Assembly: GCF_030272615.1 (NCBI RefSeq)
Contig: NC_081406.1
Coordinates: forward strand, 460,998,072 to 461,062,071
From: Cryptomeria japonica
Lineage: Eukaryota > Streptophyta > Pinopsida > Cupressales > Cupressaceae
Length of the DNA: 64,000 bases
Direction of reading: 5' to 3'
The notes beneath the pieces are model-generated. The model did not search any database. It saw nothing but the letters and a program-made list of their open reading frames with translations, and was not told the DNA's origin. Positions 30,477 to 43,546 of this stretch are shown in pieces; position 1 is the first letter of the stretch, and each line of letters opens with the position of its first letter. The translations under genes and the position numbers were made by a program.

Positions 30477-31462
30477 TTGCATTTCTGGCAAAAAAGGGTA
30501 GCATTTTCATACACAATATCTTGGGACCATTTTCCCCATTTTGATTTTAGGGAAATAAAATTTGGTAGAGCCTTGTTAATAGTAACATTAACACAAAAGT
30601 GAGCATACACCAACCTAGATTTATTGAGGGGGTCCGAGTCTGCTGAGACAAAGCTACCAAATGAGTCCCCTATCCAGCAAAAGATTTGTTCATCCCATAA
30701 CTCCAACGGGAGACCAGGGAGCCTAATCACAACCAGTGCGATGTGGTTTAGTTCTGCTGAGGGGTCAAAACCAGGCTTCCATTTAGCCATGGTTAGGAAA
30801 TGCTTGCCATAAGCCCATGAGCCTGTCAGGACATAGATCAGGTCCTCCTCAGCCTCCTTAGCGTTGAGCTTGAATAGAAAGAGTCCCCCCAACATTGCTG
30901 ATATATCAAGGCTTCCTTTAAGCTTCCATCGAGATTTTTCCCATCGTCTGACCATGCCAATAGATGGTCAAAAGGAGAAGAATCGACCAACTATTGCCAA
31001 GTGAAGGGAAGAGGCGATTCTATCCATAAGATTGTACGGGAGCTTGATCTTCATTCCGTCTTCCATTTGGGAGAAATTGGCCATAACAACTTCAGGGGTC
31101 AAAATTGTGGACCCAAGGAGGGAGTTCTTCTAGCTAGACTTGGGATTCTCCTTCACAAGCTCTACATCCTCCTGTCCGGTGGAAGTTTCCAGTCTGGAAT
31201 GTGGTATATTCCTCTCTTCACCATTCAGGCTAGAATTAGTTAGAACTGGCGAAGTGGAAGGGGTGTGAAAACTGGTGTTTTCTTACATATGACCCACAGA
31301 CTGTGGGGTCCCCGCAACCAGAACATTGCATGTGTTTTGACCATGGTATCGAATATGGGGTCCAGTTGCAGATAGGGGGGGACCTCCCCAGAGGGGGCAG
31401 TCATCCAGGAGATCAGATTCAAACGAGGGGAAGGCGGGAGCGTTGCAGAGTGGGTTGCACAT
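30477..31462 (-). pseudogene. LINE A ORF1, 5' part, DUF4283-like
   Basis: Reads in one frame from an ATG at the very 5' end of LINE A (31462) to the broken knuckle. It contains a DUF4283-like core: KGSLDISAMLGGLFLFKL, LTGSWAYGKHFLTMAKW, VVIRLPGLPLELWDEQ and IGDSFGSF (about 30955-30680). FCQKCN, the first half of a CX2CX4HX4C zinc knuckle, lies at about 30494-30477. Three in-frame stops precede the DUF4283 region. The knuckle continues at 9087 across the CACTA element. The start is uncertain because it would leave no 5' leader; a downstream ATG or slight 5' truncation is possible. DUF4283 with a zinc knuckle is typical of plant LINE ORF1 RNA-binding proteins. Confidence 0.88.
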
Positions 31463-31477
31463 ATTCCATTTATGTTT
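31463..31477. repeat. Target-site duplication of LINE A, right copy
   Basis: ATTCCATTTATGTTT, identical to 2070-2084. Confidence 0.88.
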
Positions 31478-32080
31478 ATTTGTATTCTAATTTTTTATAA
31501 TCTTTTGTTGAAGTAGAAGCTATATAATTACTTGAGAAAATTAATAGTCTTATGTAGGTGTCCTTGAACTACAATATAGCCTATAACAAAATCAACACTC
31601 TCCTTCAAGAAATACTCCAAAATTCAACATAATCCCTACACAAATATATATTAAAAAAGAAGCTCGAATTACGATTATGTCTCCAAGAAATGAAGGTATG
31701 CAACTATTTCTTCTCTCTCTTATATATCTTCCATTATTCTCTCCCAATTATTCTTAGATCCTGATTTCCATTATTACATATGTATCTTTTTTATAAATCT
31801 ACTTGGGGCCATGAAGACATCATATTGCTATTATACCAATAGTAGTTTTCAAGCATTATTAAATGGTTTTATACAATAAACATATTTTTATAATGTTTTC
31901 AATTAAATTATATCACAACCACTTACATTTCTTGTATCTTTTACCCTCCACTTCCATGTAATACCAAACCATATCTTTTCTAGTAACCATTGCACCGAGG
32001 TTCAAGTGCTATTACTATATATATTTTTATTTTTAATATTTTATTTGAATTATTGACAAACTTTCTTCATGTGGATCCCT
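31478..32080. repeat. Right remainder of satellite unit 1
   Basis: AT-rich, non-coding continuation of the unit entered at position 1, resuming after LINE A. It ends with ATTATTGACAAACTTT then GTGGATCCCT (32071-32080), which recurs at the end of unit 2 (36340-36361). Confidence 0.6.
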
Positions 32081-34539
32081 AAACCAAAATAAACCCTAAC
32101 CCTATCACTAAACCAAAGTGAACCCGAACCCTAAATTAGACCAAATCTAAATCATAAGCCAAGTCAAACCTTAACACTAAACCAAATTGAATTGAAAACA
32201 AAATTGAATTATAACCTAACTTTAAACCATATTCAACCCTAACCCTAGACAAATTTTAACTTTAGCAATAAACCTAATTGAACATTAAATCAAACTAAAC
32301 CCTATTGAACTTTAGCACTAAACCAAGTTGAACACTATCTATAAAACTAATTGAACCTTAACCCTAAACCAATCTAAACCACAACCAAAACTTAATACCA
32401 AATTGAATTGTATCCCTAGAAACCAAATTAAACTCTAAACCTAACACTATACCAAAATGAATCCTAACCATAATCATATTAAACACTATCACTAAACCAA
32501 ATTAAATACCAACTATAAAACTAATTAAATCATATACCAAATTAAAACATAACACTAAACCAAAACAAACCTTAACACTAAAAAACCAGTCCCTAACCCT
32601 ACTTGTACACAAAATTGTACACTAACTCTAGTAATAAATAAAATTAAACACTAACCCTAAACTAAATTGACCTCTATCCCTAACACCAAAATAAACCCTA
32701 GCCACCAACCAAGTTGAATTCTAAATGCAAACCTAATTAAACTCTAATCCAAATGGAACCATAACCCTTACTCTAAATAAAATTGAAACCTATCCTTACA
32801 ATGATTCTATATATAATCTTGATCCAAGAACTAAACCAAATTGAGCCCTAACCCTAAACCTAATTCAATAGTAGACCAAATTTAGTCTTACCCTAACCCT
32901 ATTGAATCCTAACCCTAAATTAAATGATATTAAATCTTGAGTATGAACTTAACTAAACCATAACTATAATACTAAGCCTAATTGAATGCTAACCCTAATA
33001 GTAAACTAAATTGAAAACTAAATCTAACCACAATCTTACACTAAATCAAATTAAAACCAAACCATACACCAAATTGAATCATAACCCTAACACTAAACCA
33101 AATTGAACTATAACCCTAGAAACCAAATTGAATATTAATCATAACCATAAACCAAATTAAATCCTATCCCTTATCCTAATTAAACACTAACTAGATTGAA
33201 CCCTAATCTTAAATAAACACTAAACCAAATTGAACTCCAATTCTAAATTTACACTAAAACAAATTTATTTGTTACCTTAAATGAAATATTAACCTAATCT
33301 TAACACTAAATCGAAGCAAAATTCAATTCTAACTTTGTGCCAAATTCAACCCTCACACTAAACCAAAAAACCATAACCCTATCACTAAACCAAAGTGAAC
33401 CCTAAACCTAAACCAAACCAAATCTAAATCATAAGCCAAATCAAACCTTAACACTAAACCAAATCTCAAAATCCTAACCCTAAATAAAATTCAACCCTAA
33501 CCATACTTGTAAACATATAATTGTGCCCTAACCCTAATAGTAAACCAAATTAAAAATAAACCTTAAATTTAAAGAACCCAAACTTGAAACAAAATTAAAC
33601 ACTAAACTAAATTGAACCCTACCCCTAACTAAATCAAATAAAACCCTAACCCTAAATTAAATCATGCACTAACTCTTACAATAACCCTAATCAAAATTAA
33701 CTTGAAATAAAGTTACACACTAAATCGATTGGCGAAGGGCACCTAAATAATTAACTTGAAATAAAGTTACACACTAAATCGAATCAAACTCCAACCCTAA
33801 ATTAAATCATACCAAATAAAACCCTAAACCTAATCCTTACTGAATTAAGACTACTATTTTATTCCCAATCCTAACTATAATTCTAAAGCTAGAATTTAAC
33901 CAAATGGAATCCTAAATCTAACACTATACCAATCCAATATATAACTATATAACAATATATAATTTGAAATTAATTTATTTAATGTGATAAAACCACTTTT
34001 GCTTTAAAAATAGAGGCCTAGAACGATATCTCTTGACTTATTCTATATAAATATATATAAGCTAGTTTTTATTTAGAAAAATGATTTGACATATTTATTT
34101 TTATTTATTTGAAATATAAAATCTAATATAAAATGTCAAATAGTCAATTTAATTTACAATGTAGATTTAAATATAACATATTTTACCTAATATTAATGTA
34201 AAATGTAAAAATATATAACCAAGTATATAATTCAAAATGTAAAATTCAAGATCTAATCTCAAACATAAATCATAATAATATTTTTTTAGAATTCATCACC
34301 ATTTCAAGAAAAATGACTTAAAATTTTAAAAAATAGAACCTAATATATAATTGAAAATGTAAAATTCAAGATCCAATGTCAAACATAAATCACAATAATA
34401 TTTTTTAGAATTCATGACTATTTCAAGGAAAATGACATTAAATATTAAAAAATAAAATATGATAGGAATTACCAATTTTAATGTAAAATTTAAAAATGCT
34501 AAACTTAATATATCCATAACAATTTTAATGTAAATAACC

Positions 34540-35600
34540 CTAAACATTTTGTAAATCCTATCCATAATGCTAATCCTAAACCTAAACCTAACCATAATGT
34601 AAAGACTAACATTAGTCCTAACACTAACCCTTAACCCTAACCCTAAGCATGATGTAAACCATAACCCTAGCTATAATACTAACATTAACCCTAACCCTAA
34701 CGCGAACCATGATGTAAACCATAACCTTTACCATAGTCCTAACCACAACTCTAAACCATTATCCTCATCATAATCCCAACCCTAACCTAACCTAATCATA
34801 ACCCTAAACCCTAACCCTAAAAATGGGGAATGGCTCTACAACCCTTAGGATGCACCAATCATCTATTATAATATATTAATAATATATTAAGGGTATTAAT
34901 ATCTTGCTGCATCCAAAGGGCTAGATAGTTGTTTGCCTAAAATAACTCTAAACCTAACCCTAACCATGATGTACACCCTAACCCTATCAATAATTCTAAC
35001 CACGATGTAAACCTTAATCCTAACCATGATGTAAATCATAACCCTAACCCTAACCATAACCATAACCATAATTATAATCCTAAACCTAACTATAACCCAA
35101 ACCCTAAACCCTAACCCAAGCAATAACCCTAACACTAACCATGATGCAAATCTTAACCCTAACTATAACCATGATATAAATACTAAAATTAATCCTAACA
35201 CTAACCCTTAATCATAACCCTAACCATGATGTAAACCCTAACCCTAGCCATAATCCTAACCATAACTGTAACCCTAAGCCTAACCATAAACCTAACCCTA
35301 ACTCCAACACCAACCATGATGTAAACCATAACCCTAACCATAATCCTAACCATAACTCTAGACCTTAACCCTATCCTAACCATAAACATAAACCCTAACC
35401 CTAATAATAATCCTTAGCCCTAAACCTAACCATGACATAAACCCTAAACTATGCCAACCCTAAACCTAACCATGCTAACCCTAACCATTATCATAACCCT
35501 AAACCTAATCATAACCCTAGATCCAAACCATGATGTAAACCTTATCATCACCATAACACTAACCTTAACCCTAACGCTAACCATAACCATAATACATGCC
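34540..35600. repeat. Dense CCCTAA / CCATGATGTAAACC minisatellite
   Basis: Alternating CCCTAACCCTAA, ACCATAAT and CATGATGTAAACC words (for example 34650, 34709, 34966, 35226, 35317, 35529). The perfect CCCTAA density is higher than in the surrounding unit. The corresponding place in unit 1 (about 1340-1450) has only about 110 bp of AT-rich DNA, so this block is an insertion or local amplification. Confidence 0.8.
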
Positions 35601-35734
35601 ATTAAATAGAGTTTAATATATCTCCACCTAATGATAAAATACTATAATAATATAATTATATATAATAATATTATAATATAATTTATTATAATAAAAAGAT
35701 ACTATATAATTATATATTAATTTATTTTATATTT

Positions 35735-35909
35735 TAGCATATATATCTTAAATTTTAATTTAACCTATATAACATAGGTTGAGAGATATCCTTCTCGAGG
35801 GGCCTATTTTAATTTAGGGTGTAAAATTGATTAAAAATAGGTGCATCGAGAAGCATGTCTCTAGGTGCATGTTATATAGATTAAATTAAAATTTAAGACA
35901 TATATGCTA
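35735..35909. repeat. Long hairpin (MITE-like inverted repeat), 175 bp
   Basis: Arms 35735-35775 and 35869-35909 are reverse complements over 41 bases with only a couple of mismatches (TAGCATATATNTCTTAAATT). Pairing continues inwards imperfectly (AGAGATATCCTTCTCGA against TCGAGAAGCATGTCTCT, and CCTATTTT against AAAATAGG). No clear target duplication is seen. Confidence 0.8.
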
Positions 35910-36361
35910 GTTAAAATATAGAGTTAGATATAAAATATTTTACATAATATTATTGTGAAATGTAAAAATATAAAATCTAATATGTAATTCAAAATGTAAA
36001 ATTTAAGATTCAATGTCAAACATAAATCATATATATTAAGTTCAAAATAATACACCTCTAAATACATAATTCATTTCATTTTATTCATTAGTCTAGTTCT
36101 TACCAAGAATTCAATATATTTAAAAAATAAAAAAAATATATGCAATTTATTTATTAAATTTTAAATACTATTTATTTTGTCTTTGCAATATTTACATTAT
36201 CTTGTCAAATTATTTCCAAACAAATATTAGTTTAGCTTTAACCTATTTTTCAATTCTTTTTGTAAATGTTAAATACTCTTTATTTTATCTTTGTAATATT
36301 TACACTGTCTTGTCTTTATTTTACCTAAATTATTGACAAGCTTTATATCCCGTGGATCCCT

Positions 36362-36401
36362 ATTCAAATCCTTTGTCTAGTTCCTAGGATTATATATATT
36401 T
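36362..36401. other. Flank between satellite unit 2 and LARD element 1
   Basis: Short AT-rich flank ending TATATATATTT directly before TGTAGTGCCCC; its last five bases should be one copy of the target duplication of LARD element 1, whose other copy is beyond the window. Confidence 0.4.
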
Positions 36402-36699
36402 TGTAGTGCCCCACCAGGAAACCCCGAAGGGTTGAAGCTAAAATGCACAAATGGAGTGCAAATATGTTTTTTCTTAAACTTTAATACACAACATTAAGAT
36501 ACATTGGAGTTATCTAATGCTTAGATAACATAGTGGAAGACTAAACGAACCTAAGGAGTTTCCCAACGAGATTACGTAACTTAACACCTAACTCAACTCG
36601 CGACATTTGATCCAATTAAGCAGGATATCTTAATTACATGCTATTTCTTGAAACATGGATATAATTTGTTCAGTGAATTAGCATTATAGAAACTAGGAA

Positions 36700-37290
36700 G
36701 CGTTCATTTATTATGGTTGAAATGTAGATAACCAATTGAGTTCATCCATTATAGTTAGAATGTAGCTATTAAGATGAAGTTCATTTATTAAGGTTATAAT
36801 GTGGATAACCAATTGAGTTCATCCATTATAGTTAAAATATAGCTAATAAGATGGAGTTCATTTATTAAGGTTAAAATGTATATAGCCTATTGAGTTAATC
36901 CATTATAGTTAGAATGTAGTTATTAAGATGAAGTTCATTTATTAAGGTTAAAATGTGGATAACCAATTGAGTTCATCCAATATAGTTAGAATGTAGCTAT
37001 TAAGATGAAGTTCACATATTAAGGTTGAAATGTAAATAGCATAACGAAGTTCATCCATTAGGGTTAAAATATATATAGCTTGATGAGTACATCCATTATA
37101 GTTAGAATGAAGCTAATATGATGAAGTTCATTTATTAAGAATAAAATATAAATAAATAAATGAGTTCATCCAATTTAGTTAAAATATAGCTATTATGATG
37201 AAGTTCATTTATTAATATTAAAATGTAAGTAACTAAATGAAGTTCATCCATTAGAATTACAATTTAGGTAATCTGATGAGTTCATCCAAT
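36700..37290. repeat. Minisatellite of 77-bp period (two 38-39-bp halves) in the type I LTR
   Basis: GAAGTTCATTTATTAAGG-type starts fall at 36776, 36853, 36930 and 37007, exactly 77 bases apart; the next is at 37123 (77+39). Each unit has two related halves, GAAGTTCATTTATTAAGGTT and GAGTTCATCCATTATAGTTA. The same array is in the type I LTR at 61240-61770, shorter and rearranged. Confidence 0.88.
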
Positions 37291-37583
37291 AATTGTTATC
37301 CATTCATTACGTACAATTTTGCATTAAACTCATACCATGCATCTTGTTCAAAAACGTTCTATATTATCATCATAACTAATGAGGTATTTTCATGCATACT
37401 TATTTTCATAAAAATTACTAGAGTACATTCCTTCATGATCCATTTATTGCATTTAGAAGATGACTAAATACATGCATTACGATAATTCTCATCTAACCCA
37501 CTTATACATTCTATGAAATTGTCATCCATACATGCTAACACTAACCATGAAACACAAGAACAAAAGTATCGCATAACACCAAA

Positions 37584-37649
37584 ATGATCTCAGAGTTCAC
37601 CCCTAGAGGGCTACATCTCCGGGTCTTCTCAACTGCAAGACCCCTCTGA
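37584..37649. other. Conserved LTR block with stem-loop
   Basis: GAGTTCACCCCTAGAGGGCT is followed by GGGTCTT-(9 nt)-AAGACCC at 37621-37643. The block is the best conserved stretch among four LTR copies (also 52733-52791, 60427-60484, 62096-62155); the stem keeps at least six pairs in each while loop bases vary. Confidence 0.6.
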
Positions 37650-38689
37650 TAATTAATTAAGTTATAGTTACATAGGGTTCATGTCATTTACATTCCTGCC
37701 TTTTAGGTGAGCACAACCAATATACAAATAGCCCCTTTGGTTAATAAATCCTAAATGATCCCTACATAGAAACGGATCCAACTGAGCATATTAAAAGATG
37801 ATACAAAGGTCCATTTCCTGACGATACTCTAACTAGGAGCCTGACCAACAATGGCCAACCACAAAACAAACAGACGATAGGGTCCAAAAAAACATATCTA
37901 GGTCTGGCCATTACTTTAAACAAAAGCGAATACAACAATCAGAACTTGCGACAACAATAACCAAAAAAAAAGGTACAATCTTTTCCCATATTGATTTAAA
38001 CATTTAAAGGTTGATCAAGTTTTCTAAATGATCTAAGTTGTTTTCGGTTTTCTATCTCATCTAGGTCTAGGTCATTCTTGGTTTTCTACTCACTACGTTC
38101 ATATGCATCAAGACATAACATAAATACATCCCTACCAGTTTTTCAACCAAGTTCACATGAATGGAAAGCATTAATCATCTAAATATGTTATTTTATCCTT
38201 AGATAAACATCATTGACATACTGGTTTGAAACAATACTTTAGTCCCCTTTTCTAGCAACGAAAATTTACCCTTTACAAAAAAGAAATATACATTAAAAGG
38301 AATAAAGAAATAGGGAACCTCTTTCCTAATGAAATAAAATCCCCTTGCATATATTTAAAACAATTTCGCAATCCGAAAATATTAAATAGCACATATATAT
38401 CCCAATATATACCTAACTTAATAAAAATTAATGACTAAACAACAATTATTTATTCATTGGGAATATACGCTATAAAGGGACCAATAATTAATCTATAATT
38501 TATAATATATATTAATATATAAATTATCTAAATTAATATATATCTAAAATATACATTAATCCATAATTAATAATTAATATATAATAATAATATATATTAA
38601 TTAGAGTTTAATATTAATAATATATATTAACTTAAAGTTTTATATATTTTTTTTTGTTGAAACTAAAAAAAATTAATTAATTTAAAATT

Positions 38690-39005
38690 TAATGGAGGGC
38701 GGCAAACCCTAGGGTAGTCGTGGGCCCACCTCCCATCCACGGGAGTGGGGGCGGTTGTGCCCTAGCCATCGGGCTTGTAGCCACCATGGTGGACGCAGAC
38801 CCTTGGCCTCCACACAGTGGAGCCCAGGTCTCTGCGGCGGCCGTGGGGGTCACAGACCCTTCGGCCTCCACCTTTTGGAGCAGGGTAGCTGCGGCCACTC
38901 ACATGGACACAACCCCTCTGCCTCCACAGGGTGGATGCAGGGACTTTGCGGCTCTACGGGAGATAGGAAGGGGAGGGTCGTGGGTTGAGCTTCAGCTCCC
39001 CCCCC
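38690..39005. repeat. GC-rich island in the type I LTR
   Basis: Abruptly GC-rich within AT-rich LTR. It repeats GGCCTCCACACAGTGGAGC-like palindromes and GTGGACGCAGACCC-like words. Equivalent islands lie at 54530-54745 and 63170-63475. Open frames across it (for example 38720-39037) are Ala/Pro/Gly-rich in several frames and differ between copies, so I do not call a gene. Confidence 0.75.
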
Positions 39006-40817
39006 CAAAAAAAATTCTTTTCTCTTTCAAACTTTAAAAATTTTGATTTTTAATTTAATAAAATAGAATATTTTTTTTTTAAAATAAAATAAAAAATAAA
39101 ACATAAACCCTCAGAGATGAATAATAAAAAAAAACACCATCTCACATAGAGACTCTAACATATATTTTTTTAAAAAAATCACACGTTATCCAATACTCAA
39201 AACTTTGATGAACAACCAAAACCAGAAATGAATTTCTTCAAACAAAGCCCATATTTGGGCAAGAAAAGAACCATTTTTCACATAGTGATTTAACCTTCTT
39301 TCCACAATCCAAAATAGTGCACCCAATATTTCCAAGGCTAAAACTCAAATCTGGGAACATTCATGGATTCTTAAACCATATTTTTCATGAAGAACAACCA
39401 AACACAATTCTTGATTTAACAATGGAATAAAAAGTTAAACAAGAATACTACCTCCTTTAGCATTCCTGGCAAGATCTTTTGAAGAAGAGCCCAACTTGCA
39501 ACTGTAGAAAAATCCACCTTCCAAAACCCCCAATCTCCATCCAAAAATATTCTTTCTTTTTCCAAAAAAAATCAACAACCCCCAAAATATTTTTCCAACC
39601 TAGGTTAAAAGAATGAAATTTTGACCTAATTTTCTAATTTTGAATTTAAACACTTTTTAAATAAAAAATGAAAATAATCATTCTTTTCAACTATTCAAAT
39701 AATCTAACTTGCTTTTCTAATTAAAATTAAAATGCTTCTCTCTTTCTTTTAATTTTAATTTTCTTAATATTAACTAAGCTAACATTTATATTTCACAATA
39801 TTGACTAGGATAAAATATTTTAATTAAATTAATTTCCAAAATCAATCTTTTACACTATATCAAATATACATATAAATTAAATTTGCTTTTCTAATAAAAA
39901 TTGATTATCTTAAATAAGTAAAATTAACCTTTCTTTTCCAAAATGCAAAAGAGATTAAATTATTTCTATTTCAAATAACTTTAAATCTTTCCTTTTTAAA
40001 ACACATAAACTAATTAAATTCGTTATTTAAAATTAACCATTAAATTAAACTCGCTACAAACATAAATAAAGCAATATTTTTAATTAATGATTAATCACAT
40101 AAAAGAAACCTATATATTTTAATTCCTCAATTACAAATGCATAAATGAACACATTAAATCAAATTAAATACTTAAACTTGCTACAAACATACATAAAGCG
40201 ATCTTTTTAATTAATGATTAATCACATAAAAGAAACTTATTTATTTTAAATTTCTCAATTACCAATGCGTAAATGAACACATTAAATTGAATTTAATACT
40301 TAGGATAAAATATTCCATTTTACCACACGCAAGGCATGCAACCCAAGAAACCCAACCAATCACATGACATGCAAACCCAAACGAAAAGGGAAACCGTTGG
40401 ACCACACATGACGCTCAGTTGATCATGGCTAAGGCAAGACAAGGGTTTTACGACCACCTAATCCAAATTCTAAGGATGAAAGAGGTATACTCAACCCTGC
40501 GAATCCTGATGGAGATGAACCTTGCACCTAGGTGGTACTGTACCTGCAATCTCCTGCAACCATGAGTCACGCAAGCATACATATATATATATATATTCAA
40601 TGAAGGCATTAGCTCAATATTTTTAACAAGAATTAGGGAAACAATTAAACTTACACAAGAATCGATGTGAAAGCACAATAACAAGTACACACAATATTCA
40701 TATTATCTAATCTACAACATTACATAATGGTTAATCAACCATCCAAGATTGCCACATAGAAAAAGTCAACCAAGGTAAAACCAGTTTTACAAGGCCAACT
40801 AGGGTAGGGGAACTACA

Positions 40818-40830
40818 TTCTCCCCCCTAG
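40818..40830 (-). other. Polypurine tract of LARD element 1
   Basis: Minus strand CTAGGGGGGAGAA directly abuts the LTR start TGTAGTTCCCC. It would prime plus-strand DNA synthesis. Confidence 0.8.
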
Positions 40831-43527
40831 GCTCCGACTTACTCCCGGAAGTCGTAAGGCTAGACAAAAATCATGCAACACGTATTAGCCCTAAAACTCA
40901 TTTAACAAATATAAATTTGCACGTATGAATCCTTCCATAAATAAATGAAACATTATTGCTAAAACCCTTATGAATATCATTACCCATTGGCAAGGTACAA
41001 CTAAAGCCATACACTTCTTAAAATATTCTATGAATTATCCACAATCATAGCAGAGAAACAAGAATTTTCTTCCTTTCATTACACCAATTATAGCAAAAAA
41101 AATAAAATAAAATAACCACAATTACCATACTCATTCTACCAAACATGGCAAGAAAACATGCCCTCATGATCAATTTCTTTAACCAATTCATCCTTTTACA
41201 AAGCTTTATCGCATAGAACTAGCTTCCAATATCAATTTCTACAACCAAGTTAACATTTCAATAAATAGGAGCAATGTAAATAACTCAATTGTTTATACTT
41301 TCCAGGCATATAAGAAATTTTTCCAATGACTATGTCCCATTACATAGTGACAAGTTAACACCATTCAATCCATGATTACACATAATAACCATCCACATAA
41401 CTAGATTGCACAACACAAAAGGCTACATGTTAGCATGTCTAATGCTAGGTCAAAGATAACATGCACGATCAACATATCTATGCCCGATCTCAGAACAAAT
41501 AACATGATCATAAATATCTAACATCTCACTCAAGGGCTTGGTGGTGCTAGAGTACACCATAGTAGTGCTACCTTCCATACAAGACCCTCGTGAACATCCC
41601 TTATTGCATAAGGTGTTTAGCCTCCAAGAGATAGTCACCACTCATGGGTAGGTAGTGGATCCTAGCTGTCTCACAGCCTTACATACCCCCATCCTCAAGG
41701 TTACCTATGTCTACTTCCTCGTATACACTCAACCAAGACCATCTCCTATGTTCTTGGAGAGGAATTCACATTCCAACACTAGACCAACATATGAAAACAA
41801 AAATCATCTAGCTATCGCAGTAGCTCATCATGTGGTGTGGCCTAGTCACACATCTGCATGGCATGACAATGTGCACCTCGACATCACCCCACATCATGTC
41901 ATCATGTGGCATGGCTCTACCCTAAACCTATCGGTAGGCCGCATGGTGTCTCAGCACGGCATGGCAATACTCCAAGTGGAAAAGGCACACAATGGATGTA
42001 TCCCGCATGGCAGTGTACCTCGCAGAAAAGGGCATGCACAAGTCACACCCCGCATAGCGATGTTCCTCTTAGGATACCCACCATAAGCCAGAGGTATACA
42101 TGGCTAAGGTCTACCCACAAGTCTACCAACACTAGTCCATTGGCAGCTCATGTGAAAAATAACATGCCTCTCATGAAGACAAGGCAAAAGATGCTCCAAT
42201 AAAATCCATCATTAGTCTCAAGAATTGTCATCAATTATGCTCAAATAAAGGATAGGAATAGGCTGGCACACATGAACCTCATAAATCAGTTCATCACAAG
42301 GGAAAGTATTGAGTACACCTATAATACAGTTTCATTATATAACTATTTTTCCTCAAAATAGGGAAGGTAAAGTCGCTTCGTGTCGACATTACTCATACAT
42401 CATTCCATACTATTCAAGGAATGGTGGCTTCTAATACTCATAAGCAAACATATCCTCCATGATTGATTACTTCACCATCCCATGGGTACACATAGCAAGC
42501 ACGGGTTTCTTACAACACACAAGGTATAGCACCATTACTGGTTTAGTCACATTTATGGGGGTAATTTTCAATACACTATCATCTACTCAAGATGGGTTTT
42601 ACCTATGCTTTCCACATGAATCACTAAATAAAGTTTACCTTAAATACACATACTGAAATTCTTAACAATTCAAACTTACACAAGGAAATAACGTCATTCC
42701 AATATCTTTCTGAAATTCCACTAAGCATTTGCATTCACATTACTAACTATGCAATTTTCTTTTCCAAAGCGAAAAACTTTCCTCTTTAAATTAGAAGCCA
42801 AAAGAAAACATACAATTTCATATGTGTTATAAAAATTCTTCTTAAATCACTACATTCTTAGTAGCATTTCTAAAAATCTTATGATCTTAGGCAAGGAGAA
42901 GGGGAAAGAGAGTTTGAAAATTAAACTATTTCCTACGAATACATACGATCCACAAGGTCACACTATATGCTCAGATATAAGTCTATCATTTTAGTTGCAT
43001 GGTTTTCATTTCACTATCTTTTTAGGAGGATGCCAAAACAACCTAACATGGCTTTTCCAATTATTATGGTTGCAATAGAATGTTCTAGTTTTCCGAACAA
43101 CAAATATCAGAATAGGTAATCTTATCGATAAGGTAAGACCTCTTGAGAACACTCACTATTCTTAGTTCAAAACAAAGCATATCAAAAATCTGCAACCTAT
43201 CATTGAAAATTCAAGGTACGGTAAGAAGATAAGCGAGGAGCTATCAACTAAATAATACACATTTATGCATACACATCAAACAAGCTTTTCATTCATACTT
43301 TCTGAACATAATAAGGAAACTACATATATCCAAAACCAAGTTTAATGGAGCATTGCTAAAATAGGTCCTCAATCAATCTGGTTTAAAGGAGCACATAAAC
43401 CAATCTTTTGTGGAACACATTAAGACACTCTCAAAGCTACTATAACATGTTCCCTTTTGATACTTTCTTTTACAACTAAAGCAGTTTCACAAAATCAACT
43501 ATTCGCATATTAATGCACATTACTTAA

Positions 43528-43546
43528 GATAGAATTTAATTATGTT
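43528..43546. repeat. Target-site duplication of LINE B, left copy
   Basis: GATAGAATTTAATTATGTT, 19 bases, repeated exactly at 51531-51549. Confidence 0.95.

Larger units (their letters stand above)
32081..36361. repeat. Telomere-like satellite unit 2 (about 4.28 kb)
   Basis: Begins with degenerate CCCTAA repeats. Internal higher-order repetition is visible: CCCTATCACTAAACCAAAGT occurs at about 32099 and 33381, as it does at about 231 in unit 1. From about 33150 it follows unit 1 from base 1. It carries an extra dense CCCTAA block and a hairpin (34540-35909) that unit 1 lacks. Open frames on the minus strand are repeat translation (Val/Arg/Ile repeats), not genes. Confidence 0.8.
36402..40817 (-). 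repeat. 3' LTR of LARD element 1 (type I, 4,416 bp)
   Basis: On the minus strand it starts TGTAGTTCCCC and ends GGGGCACTACA, i.e. TG...CA. It contains a 77-bp-period minisatellite (36700-37290), a conserved stem-loop (37621-37643), very AT-rich TATATTAAT stretches (38400-38680) and a GC-rich island (38690-39005). A long TATATATATATA run at about 40577-40600 could serve as a TATA region on the minus strand. Confidence 0.85.
40818..43546 (-). other. Internal domain of LARD element 1, left part
   Basis: Non-coding; matches 56181-59115 of element 2 throughout. Short open frames shared in part between the copies (41450-41641 and 56712-57053, both minus) do not resemble gag or pol and are broken differently. 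Ends with the left LINE B target duplication. Confidence 0.75.

Noticed and set aside
34896-35389. Minus-strand frames rich in Val/Arg/Ile repeats
   Set aside because: Direct translation of CCCTAA/CCATAA repeats; no gene.
36700-37290. CRISPR-like array
   Set aside because: Units are contiguous, without unique spacers, in an LTR of a plant genome: a minisatellite.
38720-39037. Ala/Pro/Gly-rich frames in the LTR GC island
   Set aside because: Open in several frames at once and not conserved as protein between the three islands.
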